Shown: one piece after another, positions 36,454 to 45,774 of the stretch
How the letters are laid out: each line of letters opens with the position of its first letter
Numbering within the stretch: the first letter of the stretch is position 1
Origin: Methanobacteriota archaeon
GTDB lineage: Archaea > Halobacteriota > Methanosarcinia > Methanosarcinales > Methanosarcinaceae
Assembly: GCA_023399215.1 (NCBI GenBank)
Contig: JAEWQJ010000037.1
Coordinates: 1 to 64,000 of the forward strand
Reading direction: 5' to 3'
Length of the DNA: 64,000 bases
Notes under the pieces: generated by a model
Told to the model about the DNA's origin: nothing
The model's database searches: none
The model's input: the letters and a program-made list of their open reading frames with translations, nothing else
Position numbers and translations under genes: made by a program

Positions 36454-36834
36454 ATGGAAAGACCTATTGGTGTCACAATACTGACTTTTGTAGCTGTTGT
36501 TCTGGCGTTTTTAAACGCTATTGTAATGCTTCGGTTTCTCGGCTTTTTGCCCTTTTTAGGGGCAATCGAGGGACGTGTTTTCAGTCTCTGGTATGCACTG
36601 CTGTATGGCCTGCTCGCCTACATATGGGTGTGGCTGGCTCAGATGCTCTGGCAGGTGGACCAGCAAGCCTGGATGTTTTTGGCTATTATTACGATATTCA
36701 ACCTGTGCATTGATTTTGTGTTACTGGTTACAGGAGGTTCATGGTATGATGTGAATTTATCAGTTCTCGCAAATGCCCTAATTCTCATCTATATCATGCT
36801 GCCGGGTGTAAGGGAAGCATTCAGAATGGATTAA
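36454..36834 (+). CDS. Small four-helix membrane protein
   Basis: The 126-aa product is mostly hydrophobic. Helices lie around residues 5-30, 45-70, 75-95 and 100-120, with an internal MLWQVDQQAWM. I do not recognise a named family beyond small archaeal membrane proteins. GGGGGAG lies 8 nt before the ATG. It follows the DUF308 gene closely. Confidence 0.7.
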   Translation: MERPIGVTILTFVAVVLAFLNAIVMLRFLGFLPFLGAIEGRVFSLWYALLYGLLAYIWVWLAQMLWQVDQQAWMFLAIITIFNLCIDFVLLVTGGSWYDVNLSVLANALILIYIMLPGVREAFRMD

Positions 36835-36941
36835 CGAGCGAAGATGCAGGTGGCATAGATTACGATTATTAAGTAATTACGATTATTAAGTAATGAAAAA
36901 AGTTTATGCTTTCCTGCTCCTTCTTTAATTTCTGGATTTCC

Positions 36942-37077
36942 TGACCGTAAACAAAATTATGTGAGCTTCTTCCTGAAGATAAACAGAATTATGTGAGCCT
37001 CTTCCTGAAGATAAACAGAATTATGTGAACTTCTTCTTGAAGATAAACAGAATTATGTGAGCTTCTTCCTGCAGAGG
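36942..37077. repeat. 31-bp tandem repeat, about 4 units
   Basis: AGATAAACAGAATTATGTGA plus GCTTCTTCCTGA is repeated with few changes, ending about 25 bp before the ribosome binding site of the MFS gene. Confidence 0.9.
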
Positions 37078-37112
37078 TTACGCCTTTATATTTTACTACA
37101 GGAGGCGTTGAC

Positions 37113-38720
37113 ATAGAAAGAAAGACTGTACTTGCTGCTCTCGTGCTTGCAATGTTTGTGCTTGTTATTGATACGACGATAATGAATGTTTCTATTTCTA
37201 CACTCATCAAAGATTTTGACACTAACGTTGCCACTGTCCAGGCTGCCATTACACTCTATTCTCTTGTAATGGCATCACTTATGATCACCGGAGGAAAGCT
37301 TGGAGATATCATTGGCCGAAAAAGGGCATTCCGGACAGGACTGATCATCTACGGTACCGGTTCGTTCCTGACTGCAATCAGCCCGACAATGGCTGTGCTG
37401 TTTATAGGCTGGTCAATTCTTGAAGGGCTAGGAGCTACCCTTGTCATGCCTGCTATTCAGACGCTCGTGACCTCAAACTACAGTGGAAAGGACCGTGCAC
37501 TTGCTTATGGCATATTAGGGGGAATCGTTGCAAGCGCGATTGCACTCGGGCCCATTATAGGAGGCTGGCTGACAACTGAGTACACCTGGAGGCTTGCCTT
37601 CGGCGGGGAAGTAGTGATCGTGCTCATTGTCCTGGTGTTAAGCCGGTATATTCTGGATGCACCCCTTGAGACTGAAGAGAAACCCAGGCTAGATATAGTC
37701 GGCTCGATAATCTCTGCGCTGGGAATGGGACTTATTGTCTTTGGGATATTACTGGCAGGGACCTATGGCTGGTGGAAGGCGCGTCATCCCTTCTCAATAG
37801 GAGGAATTGAAATTTCTCCTTTCGGGCTTTCCCCTACCCCGGTATTTATTGCAGCAGGAGGCATTATCCTGTTGGGTTTTGCCCTCTGGGAACTTCATGT
37901 CATTACTCTGGGGAAGATGCCACTCGTAAGACTTGACGTGCTCAGGGACCGCAGGGTTACTTCAGGTATTTTTGTCCAGATGGTTCAGACCGTTCTTATG
38001 GGAGGTTTTCTGTTCAGCATGGCTCTTTTCTTCCAGATCGCCCTGGGCCTTAATGCTATTCAGACAGGCTTCCTCTACCTTCCCCTTTCCATACCACTTT
38101 TAATCGCTTCGCTCACAGCATCTCGGTTATCTTCCCGCATAGCCCCAAAGCGCATTATTCAGGTCGGGCTGCTTGTACTTATCGCAGGGCTGTTACTGGC
38201 TATTGCAACCATTAATGTGGAGGTCAGAGGGTTTGCCCTGCTGACCGGTTTTGCCTTAATAGGCATAGGTGCAGGAGTTATATCATCTCAGGTAATGAAC
38301 CTCGTCCTCTCCCAGGTAGCTCCTGAAAGGACAAGCGAGACAGCTGCTCTTATGAGCACTTCCCAGAATTTGGGCATGGCTATTGGAACTGCCCTTATGG
38401 GTTCCATAGTTATTGTGGGTCTGGTTGGAGGAGCCACTAACCTCATTAATGACAGTACTGCTATTCCAGAGGATCTCAAGCCTTCCGTGATATTGGCAGT
38501 AGAGGATAACGCCCTCTTTTTGAGCGATGAAGAACTGACAGCTATCCTGAAAGATGCTCCTCCTGACTTTTCACAGAAGGTCTTGAGAGTAAACGAAATC
38601 GCCCGAATCCATGGGATAAAAGCTTCCCTCTGGGGACTGGTGGTTTTTACGATACTCGGCATAATTATCTCAATCTTTCTCCCGCCTGAGATCCTGGTTC
38701 CTTCGCAAACTGAGATCTAA
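37113..38720 (+). CDS. MFS multidrug exporter, DHA2 (EmrB/QacA) family
   Basis: The product of about 535 aa has 14 predicted helices. Motifs include LVIDTTIMNVSISTLIKDF (motif D1 in TM1), GGKLGDIIGRKRAF (motif A), and LEGLGATLVMPAIQTLVTSN with GIVASAIALGPIIGGWL (motif C). These mark drug:H+ antiporters of the DHA2 group (family knowledge). The first canonical start (GTG at 37143) would cut into TM1, while the conserved ERKTVLAALVLA lies upstream. AGGAGG is 7 nt before an ATA at 37113, so I extend to this ATA while noting it is non-canonical. It might work with the HTH gene downstream. Confidence 0.85.
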   Translation: MERKTVLAALVLAMFVLVIDTTIMNVSISTLIKDFDTNVATVQAAITLYSLVMASLMITGGKLGDIIGRKRAFRTGLIIYGTGSFLTAISPTMAVLFIGWSILEGLGATLVMPAIQTLVTSNYSGKDRALAYGILGGIVASAIALGPIIGGWLTTEYTWRLAFGGEVVIVLIVLVLSRYILDAPLETEEKPRLDIVGSIISALGMGLIVFGILLAGTYGWWKARHPFSIGGIEISPFGLSPTPVFIAAGGIILLGFALWELHVITLGKMPLVRLDVLRDRRVTSGIFVQMVQTVLMGGFLFSMALFFQIALGLNAIQTGFLYLPLSIPLLIASLTASRLSSRIAPKRIIQVGLLVLIAGLLLAIATINVEVRGFALLTGFALIGIGAGVISSQVMNLVLSQVAPERTSETAALMSTSQNLGMAIGTALMGSIVIVGLVGGATNLINDSTAIPEDLKPSVILAVEDNALFLSDEELTAILKDAPPDFSQKVLRVNEIARIHGIKASLWGLVVFTILGIIISIFLPPEILVPSQTEI

Positions 38721-38970
38721 AAATAGTCGATAGCTCGAAAGAATATGAGAGGATTTAAGGTTGGATGAATTTTTTGAAATATATTGCAGAATGAATATGC
38801 TTTTTCTATTTTATCCATTTTATTGAGAGTAAAAAACGTCTATCCATTTTCTGGCGATACTATTTGAAAAAGAGGGCTTTTCTACTAAGCAAAATCCTTG
38901 AACTAATTTATTAAGGAATTTAAATTTAAGGATGATAAAATATATATTTATCCTTTATAAAGTAAAGGTG

Positions 38971-39246
38971 ATGAGATCTGACCTGATCACAATTCTTTTG
39001 TCTTCCGAAAAAAGGACCGACCTGCTTCTCCTCCTCAAAGAAAAACCCCGGACAATTGAAGAGATCAATAATGAGCTTAATACGAACTCAGTCGCGATCC
39101 TGCCCCAGCTTAAAAAACTGAAGGAAAAAGGGCTCGTGATTCAGGAAGAAAAGATATATGAGCTTTCCATTCTCGGGAAAATCATTGTTAGAAAAATGGA
39201 ATCTCTTGTAAAAGCTTTCCGACAGCTTGAAAACAATTACAAGTGA
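38971..39246 (+). CDS. Short winged-helix transcriptional regulator
   Basis: About 91 aa. The sequence MRSDLITILLSSEKRTDLLLLL, then PRTIEEINNELNTNSVAILPQLKKLKEKGLVIQEEKIYELS, is the N-terminal ArsR-like winged helix common in Methanosarcina regulators. The usual C-terminal effector domain of those longer regulators is absent, since the frame stops after QLENNYK. It is either a compact DNA-binding protein or a truncated gene. It follows the MFS exporter at 250 bp on the same strand and could control it (inference). Confidence 0.75.
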   Translation: MRSDLITILLSSEKRTDLLLLLKEKPRTIEEINNELNTNSVAILPQLKKLKEKGLVIQEEKIYELSILGKIIVRKMESLVKAFRQLENNYK

Positions 39247-39449
39247 GCAAAGCTTTGAGATATCTTCAATGAACTCTGCAAGACATTCTTCCTGAACCTG
39301 CGAAAAGTCTGAGAATCCAGTAGCCTATTCAAAAAACCTTTTTCCGAATTAGCTACCTACCGACAGCCTATTCGAGAGTGAGGTAAAGACCCGGACGACG
39401 TCTTCCTATCACCTTTAATCTCTGCTGCCAGCTAATGAAGAAATACTGG

Positions 39450-39565
39450 CTTTATCTCTGATTTTCAAGCTTTTCAGAAACTTACACTTGATTTTCAAAC
39501 CTTTTAAGAATTTGTCTCTGTTTTTCAAGCCTTTCAGAAACTTACACTTGCTTTTCAAGCTGTTT
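39450..39565. repeat. 30-bp degenerate tandem repeat, 3-4 units
   Basis: Units like TTTTCAAGCCTTTCAGAAAC plus TTACACTTGA overlap the last codons of fumB, so the C-terminus LEKQV comes from the repeat. Confidence 0.75.
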
Positions 39566-40117
39566 TTGAGCTTTTTCTCTTACCTCTGCAAAAATATCCT
39601 TTCCTTTTACATCAATCCCTACAATAAGCGGCCCGAATTCTTTCACTCTGAGCACCCAGACAGCTTCAGGCATTCCAAGGTCAAGCCAGTGGACGGCTTT
39701 TACTTCCTTGATTAACTCTGCGGCAAGAGCTGCACATCCGCCTGTATAAGCCAGATAAACAGACCCATTCTTTAAGGCATCTGCTACGCCTTTCATCCCG
39801 CCTTTTCCTATGATTGCCCGGACGTTATGGGCTTTCAGAAGAGGAGGAGTCATTTTTGACATCCTGCCGCTGGTCGTAGGGCCGGCAGACACTACTTTCC
39901 AGCCGTTTTCGGTTTGCTGCATCAGGGGGCCGCAGTGGTAGATTACAGCACCTTCCAGGGAAAAAGGAAGTTCTTCTTTCTTTTCTCCCATCTCGAGAAT
40001 TCTTGCATGGGCTTCGTCCCTGGCTGTCAGGATTTCTCCTGAGATATAGACAATATCTCCGGCATTGAGTTTTTCGACATCTTCTTTCTTCAGCGGAGTT
40101 TTCAGGTGGTATTCCAT
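39542..40117 (-). CDS. fumB: Fumarate hydratase class I, beta subunit
   Basis: The 191-aa product matches the class I fumarase/tartrate dehydratase beta chain: YHLKTPLKKEDVEKLNAGD, GEILTARDEAH, IYHCGPLMQ, GPTTSGRMSKMTPPLL and GGCAALAAE. It forms a complex with the alpha subunit to interconvert fumarate and malate using a 4Fe-4S cluster held by alpha. Its ATG overlaps the alpha stop codon (TAATG), so translation is coupled. The extreme C-terminus overlaps a tandem repeat. Confidence 0.95.
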   Translation of the reverse strand: MEYHLKTPLKKEDVEKLNAGDIVYISGEILTARDEAHARILEMGEKKEELPFSLEGAVIYHCGPLMQQTENGWKVVSAGPTTSGRMSKMTPPLLKAHNVRAIIGKGGMKGVADALKNGSVYLAYTGGCAALAAELIKEVKAVHWLDLGMPEAVWVLRVKEFGPLIVGIDVKGKDIFAEVREKAQKQLEKQV

Positions 40118-40959
40118 TACTCATCCCCCCCAAACACAACCGAAGCATGTCGATTCGCCCAGCACTGGATATTTACTGCAACCGGAAGGGATGCAGTGTG
40201 GCAGTGAGCTTTTTTTATGCGCACTGCAAGGGCAGTTGTGCTGCCGCCAAGCCCCATACAGCCTATCCCAAGGGCGTTTACAGCTTCAAAGATTTCTCTT
40301 TCCAGTCCCTCCATCGGAACGTCAAGAGGCTCAAGCAGGGATTCTTTTGCAAGCCTGGCTGCCGCATCAAAGGAACCCCCAATACCGACTCCTATGGTCA
40401 GAGGAGGGCAGGGCATTCCTCCGGCATTCACTATGGTTTCAAGCACGAAGTTTTTGATGCTTCCGGTTTCTGTAGGGTTAAACATATGCAGTGAACTCAT
40501 ATTTTCCGAACCTGCACCTTTAGGGGCAGCTGTGATCTTTAACTGGTTTCCGGGGACAATTTTCCAGTGAATATCCGGAATTCCGACCCCTGTATTGTTT
40601 CCGCTGTTCTTTCGGGTCAGGGGATCGACTGCGTTTGGTCGGAGAGGAATTTTGGCTGTTGCAAGGATCACTGCTTCTCTGATTGCAGCCTCAAGGTCAA
40701 AACCTGGCTGAAACTCGCTCCCGATTTCCGCAAAAAAGATCATGATGCCTGTGTCCTGGCACATGGGAACCCTGTGGTTTTTTGCAATTTCAAGGTTCTT
40801 CAGGATTGCCCGAAGCTGAAATTTTGCAACCTGATTTTCTTCTGCGGCCTCAGCTTTCCTGATTGCATTCACCACATCATCAGGAAGCTCGGTTTCCGTT
40901 TTTCTTAAAAGGTCTGCAATAGACCGAATAAAACTTTCACGGTTAATTTTTGTAGACAA
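40117..40959 (-). CDS. fumA: Fumarate hydratase class I, alpha subunit
   Basis: The 280-aa product contains the Fe-S ligand motifs of class I fumarase alpha chains: PMCQDTG near residue 70, the GGMPCPPLTIG segment and GIGCMGLGGSTTAL. The N-terminus (INRESFIRSIADLLRKTETELP) is typical. The frame extends 50 codons further upstream, but that part is not conserved in character, while TTG at 40959 has GGTGAT just upstream, so I use TTG. With fumB it forms a two-gene operon serving the partial citric acid cycle of methanogens. Confidence 0.94.
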   Translation of the reverse strand: MSTKINRESFIRSIADLLRKTETELPDDVVNAIRKAEAAEENQVAKFQLRAILKNLEIAKNHRVPMCQDTGIMIFFAEIGSEFQPGFDLEAAIREAVILATAKIPLRPNAVDPLTRKNSGNNTGVGIPDIHWKIVPGNQLKITAAPKGAGSENMSSLHMFNPTETGSIKNFVLETIVNAGGMPCPPLTIGVGIGGSFDAAARLAKESLLEPLDVPMEGLEREIFEAVNALGIGCMGLGGSTTALAVRIKKAHCHTASLPVAVNIQCWANRHASVVFGGDE

Positions 40960-41109
40960 AAGATCACCATTGTATAGAAGAAATGAACTCTTTAGAACAA
41001 AGGGCAGGCATGAATATATATCCTGCACAGGATACACAGTGAGCGCTTTATGAAATAAATTTCTGGGCGCTTTTTTGTTTTTAATGTTTAAATATCGAGC
41101 GGCCCACAT

Positions 41110-41408
41110 TTCGAAACTGTTCAGTTGGCTGGGATAAAGGAGTTAGGTTAAAGGGCTCTGTAGAAATCCTTTGCAATAAAGGATTTTCATTAATTTGAAC
41201 TCAATAGCTACAGGTCTTAGGAGAAGTTTAGATATTACAAAATGTGGTCTGTTTCGTCAGTGACCTGCCACAACAATTGAAGAAAAAGAGGGAAAGAGGG
41301 CAGGATTTGAAGCATCACTTTCGAATCCCAAAAATACGTGGGTCTAATATTGCGCTTCTTATTCCCTCATTTGAAATGTTTAGTCATCAAGTTTTATGTT
41401 CGTTTAGT
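41110..41408. other. Intergenic region without recognised features
   Basis: Upstream of fumA and downstream of the TPR gene. CAATAAAGGATTTTCATTAA and neighbouring sequence may be an old repeat. I find no gene or structured RNA. Confidence 0.4.
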
Positions 41409-41936
41409 TTACTGTTCTACGTTGCTGCCCTGATTCCTTTCAGAGGTCCTATTGCGAGCGGAACGAAGATGACGAGCACTACAATCCCTACGATTTTTCT
41501 CCGGTTCGAGTTCCATCGCTTTCTCAAATGCTTCCCGAGCTTCATTGTACTTCTTAAGGATTCCTAGAATAATTCCTTTATTATGCCATGCCTGTGCATT
41601 CGAGGGTTCGAGTTCTGTCACTTCTTCAAATATTTGCAGGGCCTCGTCATATTTTTTAAAATTTCTTAGATTCACTCCTTTCTCAATCAAAGTTCCAATG
41701 TCATCTGACTTACTCTTAGATAATTCTAGAGCATTGTCTTTAATCAATGTATCAGGATTTTCTTGTTCCATTTTGACCTTTTTAACGAAGACCTTCACAT
41801 CATATCGTGTTTTACCGTTTTTAGGGATGTAATCCCGTCCAACATAGCAATTACCAGTAACGCCTATTACCCTATTTGGAATCTCAATCCAAACATCGGC
41901 ATCAAGGCAATGAAATTGGTTAGGAGGTTTGTACAT
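41409..41936 (-). CDS. TPR protein with probable frameshifted membrane tail
   Basis: The 175-aa product starts with a beta-rich domain (about 1-55, YKPPNQFHCLDADVWIEIPN...YDVKVFVKKV). Two TPR units follow (about 80-150, LIEKGVNLRNFKKYDEALQI and AWHNKGIILGILKKYNEAREA). After EPEK the frame turns into an Arg/Ser-rich tail with no family character. Removing one A from the A5 run at 41494-41498 instead gives KIVGIVVLVIFVPLAIGPLK and a stop at 41417, a perfect membrane anchor. I infer an indel in the homopolymer that changed an anchored protein into a soluble one, or a sequence error. Confidence 0.75.
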   Translation of the reverse strand: MYKPPNQFHCLDADVWIEIPNRVIGVTGNCYVGRDYIPKNGKTRYDVKVFVKKVKMEQENPDTLIKDNALELSKSKSDDIGTLIEKGVNLRNFKKYDEALQIFEEVTELEPSNAQAWHNKGIILGILKKYNEAREAFEKAMELEPEKNRRDCSARHLRSARNRTSERNQGSNVEQ

Positions 41937-42152
41937 ATTTTTATATCTCCATATTACTATATGTTTTAAATGTATTTAAATGATTATATCGTTATATATA
42001 AATGATTAAAACAAAACAATCATGAAAAGTAGACACTCAGATTAACAGACAAAAAAATACAGAGCCGGTTAAAGCCATTTTGACATTCAAGTATAAAGCA
42101 AGTAAAACAGGCACTAGATATATCGTTAACTGATCACTAAAGATAACTCACT

Positions 42153-44528
42153 TTAAGTTAACTGCTCAATAATATCTTCTCTATCTTTCAGCAATAAATA
42201 TCCTTTAATTCTGTTAGCTAATCTTTTTGGAAGCTCAGACAATTTGCTAATATTCTCTCCTTTTATCCTTTGCAAATCTTTTTTAAGTTCAGCGTAAGAA
42301 ATTTCTTGCAAAGGAATTGTTGTTATAAGCTTTCCACCTGTTCCTGAGATCTCAATTCCTGAAGAAATTTCGATTTCTTGTGTTATGCCAGGGCTTAAGC
42401 CAATCCTTATCTCATTCATTTCTTGAGAAAGACCATCCAATTTTGTTCCTAATTCTTGACCTACTTTATTGATATTTTCTATAACAGTATTTTCTGGAAC
42501 TACTGTGATAGTAGGAATTTGCTCAATCACAAAAAGTAGGGCTTCATATTGTTTTACCAGATTTCTTTCGTGTCTCATTACTTCAATCTTATTCAAAACA
42601 TACTCATTTTCGGGAATGTATCCAATTTTCTTTTTTAAGGCGTATGCAATATCCTCTACCTTTTGTGTCATTTCTTCTGGACTACCCATTTCCAATTTTT
42701 GAACTTTCCTACAAACAGAGTATGCAATTTCTTCTGTGACAGTTCCTTGAGATTGCTTGTATGTATTTTTTGCTTTCTCTTGAATCTCTTCGATAATAGC
42801 TTTCAAATTTCTATCTAAAATGGGCAGCCCTTTTCTCAGAACTTTTGTCGCAAACGGTGCCTTTTCGTCAGTGCATTTCATTAGTTCTGCAGCATGATCA
42901 CAGTATTTTCTATAGAAGTTAAGCTCATCTTTCATCGCCTGTAAGTCTAGAGTTTCCAAATTCTGGACTTCTTTTAATGCTTCTGCGAGGTTTTGGACAG
43001 CTTCAAAAAGCTGTTTTTTGCTCTCTGAGCCTTTAATTGCATCCTTAGCTTCTTCCAGATATTTGTTCACCTCTTCTCTAGCTTCCTGTTTTTTGAAAAT
43101 TATTGTATGGAATGAGCGATAAAAAGGAAGACAAAATTGAGCAGGATTATAGTAAGATCCTTCCTTTGCTGCAGTTTCAAAAAATCCTATTGCCTTTTCT
43201 AATTCTTTTTTGTAATCTTCATCTGTTTCGGCCTGGGAAGCCTTGAATATAGAAACTCTTCCAAGAGAGTGATTCGCATAGGTTATCACATTACTATATT
43301 CATCAGTGGCCAATTTATGTAAGTCATTCCATGCCCGTTGTTTATCTGGTACTTGAGAAAAAGAAGAACCAAGAGCTGAAGCGGCTCCAGACCTCACATC
43401 CCAGTCTTCATCAGTGGCCAGTCTATGTAAGTCGTTCCATGCCTGTTGTTTATCTGGCACGTAGAAAAATGCAGAACCAAGAGCCGAAGCGGCTCCAGAC
43501 CTCACATTCCAATCTATATTATTAGTCAGTTTAATTAAGTCGTTCCACGCCTGTTGTTTATCTGGCACGTAGGAAAATGCATAACCAAGAGTAGAAGCGG
43601 CTTTAGACCTTACATCTCTATCTTTATCTTTGGTTAGTTTTATTAAGTCACTCCAAGCTTGTTGTTTATCTGGCACATAAGAAAATGCAGAACCAAGACT
43701 GGAGACAGCTTCAGACCTCACATCACTGTATCTATCAGTTGTCAGTTTAATTAAGTCGTTCCATGCCCGTTGTTTATCTGGTACGTAGGAAAATGCATAA
43801 CCAAGAGTAAAAGCGGCTTTAGACCTTACATTACTATATTCATCAGTGACCAGTCTATGTAAGTCATTCCATGCCTGTTTCTTATCTGGCACTTGAGAAA
43901 ACGCAGAACCAAGAACAGAGGCAGCACCAGACTTCTCAAAGAAATCTAGATCATTTGTCAGTCTATGTAAATCATTCCATGCCTGCGGTTTATCTGGCAC
44001 TTGAGAAAAAGCAGAACCAAGAGCTTTAGCAGCATTAGACCTCACTAGCCAGTCTTCATCATTAGTTAGTCTATGTAAGTCATTCCATGCCTGTTGTTTA
44101 TCTGGCACTTGAGAAAAAGCAGAACCAAGAGCTTCGGCAGCACTAGACCTCACATAACTGTCTTTATCATTGGTCAGTTTGATTAAGTCATTCCATGCCT
44201 GTTTTTTATCTGGTACTTGAGCAAATGCAGAACCAAAAGCTTCGGCAGCACTAGACCTCACATAACGGTCTTCATCATTGGTCAGTCTATGTAAATCATT
44301 CCATGCCTGTTTTTTATCTGGCATTTGGGAAAACGCAGAACCAAGGACTTCGGTAGCATTTTCCCTCACATCGATGTCTTCATCATTTGTTAGTCTATGT
44401 AAATCATCCCATGCCTGTTGTTTATCTGGCATGAATGAGAAGAAATTCTTTAATTCCTCTAACGCATGTATCCGCTCTTTTGGATCATCAATTAGGCATT
44501 GATTATGAATTTTCTCTTGGTCGACCAA
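42153..44528 (-). CDS. HEAT-repeat protein with long coiled-coil C-terminus
   Basis: The 791-aa product has eleven consecutive 36-residue HEAT-like repeats (about 30-430) of the form VPDKQQAWNDLHRLTNDEDW followed by VRS.AA.ALGSAFSQ. The repeats are nearly identical at DNA level, which implies recent expansion or homogenisation. The remaining 360 residues are mainly charged helices (coiled coil) with a short beta segment near 730-750. No enzymatic motif or signal peptide is seen. It is likely a cytoplasmic scaffold or sensor (inference). The start is TTG with GGTG upstream. It is not in an operon. Confidence 0.82.
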   Translation of the reverse strand: MVDQEKIHNQCLIDDPKERIHALEELKNFFSFMPDKQQAWDDLHRLTNDEDIDVRENATEVLGSAFSQMPDKKQAWNDLHRLTNDEDRYVRSSAAEAFGSAFAQVPDKKQAWNDLIKLTNDKDSYVRSSAAEALGSAFSQVPDKQQAWNDLHRLTNDEDWLVRSNAAKALGSAFSQVPDKPQAWNDLHRLTNDLDFFEKSGAASVLGSAFSQVPDKKQAWNDLHRLVTDEYSNVRSKAAFTLGYAFSYVPDKQRAWNDLIKLTTDRYSDVRSEAVSSLGSAFSYVPDKQQAWSDLIKLTKDKDRDVRSKAASTLGYAFSYVPDKQQAWNDLIKLTNNIDWNVRSGAASALGSAFFYVPDKQQAWNDLHRLATDEDWDVRSGAASALGSSFSQVPDKQRAWNDLHKLATDEYSNVITYANHSLGRVSIFKASQAETDEDYKKELEKAIGFFETAAKEGSYYNPAQFCLPFYRSFHTIIFKKQEAREEVNKYLEEAKDAIKGSESKKQLFEAVQNLAEALKEVQNLETLDLQAMKDELNFYRKYCDHAAELMKCTDEKAPFATKVLRKGLPILDRNLKAIIEEIQEKAKNTYKQSQGTVTEEIAYSVCRKVQKLEMGSPEEMTQKVEDIAYALKKKIGYIPENEYVLNKIEVMRHERNLVKQYEALLFVIEQIPTITVVPENTVIENINKVGQELGTKLDGLSQEMNEIRIGLSPGITQEIEISSGIEISGTGGKLITTIPLQEISYAELKKDLQRIKGENISKLSELPKRLANRIKGYLLLKDREDIIEQLT

Positions 44529-44739
44529 CTGCCAAACACCAAAAAATTCTATAAAAATTGGTGTTTAAAAAACTTTCTTTTTGGTTTTCGAGACTAAAGA
44601 GCCATAAATCATTTTGCTTCAATCCAGGCATGAGTCCAAGTCTATCCTTTGATTACCTAGTGAGCTTTCCTCTGAGTTCTGGTCTTGGAAACAAAAAATC
44701 CAAAAGTGAGTTAAAACAGTTTTTAACAGACGTTTACTT

Positions 44740-45684
44740 TTAATGAACGACCTTTTTTTTGGTTCGATCCCAGCTCCAGGGTTCATCAAGGATATTGACA
44801 TTAACCTTTTCTACCCCTTCCGCACTCAGGACTTTTCGCCGGATCTGTTCCTTAAAATACTCGATCATAGGGCAGGCGCTTGTTGTCAATACAAGGTTTA
44901 CGTCTACATTTGGTCCGTCGACTATTACTTCCTTTACCAGGCCCAGTTTGACGATATCCATCCCTACCCCTGGGTCGACCACGTCTTTTAGCAGGGAATA
45001 AATTTGCTCATCCTTAAGCGCTGTTCCTTGTGGAGTTTTTTCATGTCCGGAAACTAACTCTTCGTGTGCATGTAACTTGTCTTCTAGCCTACTCAGCCGG
45101 TCAAGTATCTGGCTTATCACAATAAGTCCGGGATCAGGCAGTTTATCATGGTCAAGTTGACCTGCAGAAACCGAAGGATGTGTCTCTGCAATTCTTGCAG
45201 GAACTCCCACAACAGTAGCTCCGGCTGGGACCGGCCGGATCACAACCGAGCCGGCGCCTATTTTAGCGCCTCTTCCAACAGTAATCGGTCCAAGTACAGA
45301 TGCTCCTGAACCAATAACCACGTCATTTTCAATAGTCGGATGACGCTTTACCTTTTCCAGAGCTGTTCCTCCTAACACAACTCCCATATATATCAGAACG
45401 TCATCACCTACCTCAGCAGTTTCTCCAATCACAACTCCGGAACCATGGTCTATGAAAACTCGCCTTCCAAGCTTTGCCCCTGGATGGATTTCAATACCTG
45501 TTAACATCCTGGAAATGTGAGAGAGCAGACGGGCCGGAAAATAAAAGTGCCTCTCCCAGAGCGAATGAGATATCCGGTGTATCCAGATAGCATGAAGGCC
45601 CGGATAGCAGCAGATTACCTCAAGCGTAGACCTTGCTGCGGGGTCTTTTTCAAAAACGGTCCTGATATCTTCCTTGATTCCCAT
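44740..45684 (-). CDS. cysE: Serine O-acetyltransferase fused to a DUF59 (MIP18/SufT-like) domain
   Basis: The 314-aa product starts with a standard serine acetyltransferase (about 1-175), with AIWIHRISHSLWERH, the hexapeptide-repeat left-handed helix and DHGSGVVIGETAEVGDD. A linker with a short coiled coil follows. The last 85 residues are a DUF59 domain (LKDVVDPGVGMDIVKLGLVKEVIVDG, ...TTSACPMIEYFKEQIRRKV) of the type seen in Fe-S assembly factors SufT/MIP18/PaaD. The ATG has GGAAG 7 nt upstream, and an earlier TTG is rejected. It lies downstream of cysK on the same strand and makes O-acetylserine for it. The fusion links cysteine supply to Fe-S assembly. Confidence 0.93.
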   Translation of the reverse strand: MGIKEDIRTVFEKDPAARSTLEVICCYPGLHAIWIHRISHSLWERHFYFPARLLSHISRMLTGIEIHPGAKLGRRVFIDHGSGVVIGETAEVGDDVLIYMGVVLGGTALEKVKRHPTIENDVVIGSGASVLGPITVGRGAKIGAGSVVIRPVPAGATVVGVPARIAETHPSVSAGQLDHDKLPDPGLIVISQILDRLSRLEDKLHAHEELVSGHEKTPQGTALKDEQIYSLLKDVVDPGVGMDIVKLGLVKEVIVDGPNVDVNLVLTTSACPMIEYFKEQIRRKVLSAEGVEKVNVNILDEPWSWDRTKKKVVH

Positions 45685-45774
45685 TCGAAATCTTCCGGTA
45701 TTAATTGTCAAATCAATTGGTCAGCCAGCCTCAGACGAATCAGTCAAACAATTGCTGGTAAACCGTCAGGCAGT

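Noticed and set aside
40960..41109. 50-residue N-terminal extension of fumA
   Set aside because: Not family-like; TTG 40959 has GGTGAT upstream and matches the normal N-terminus.
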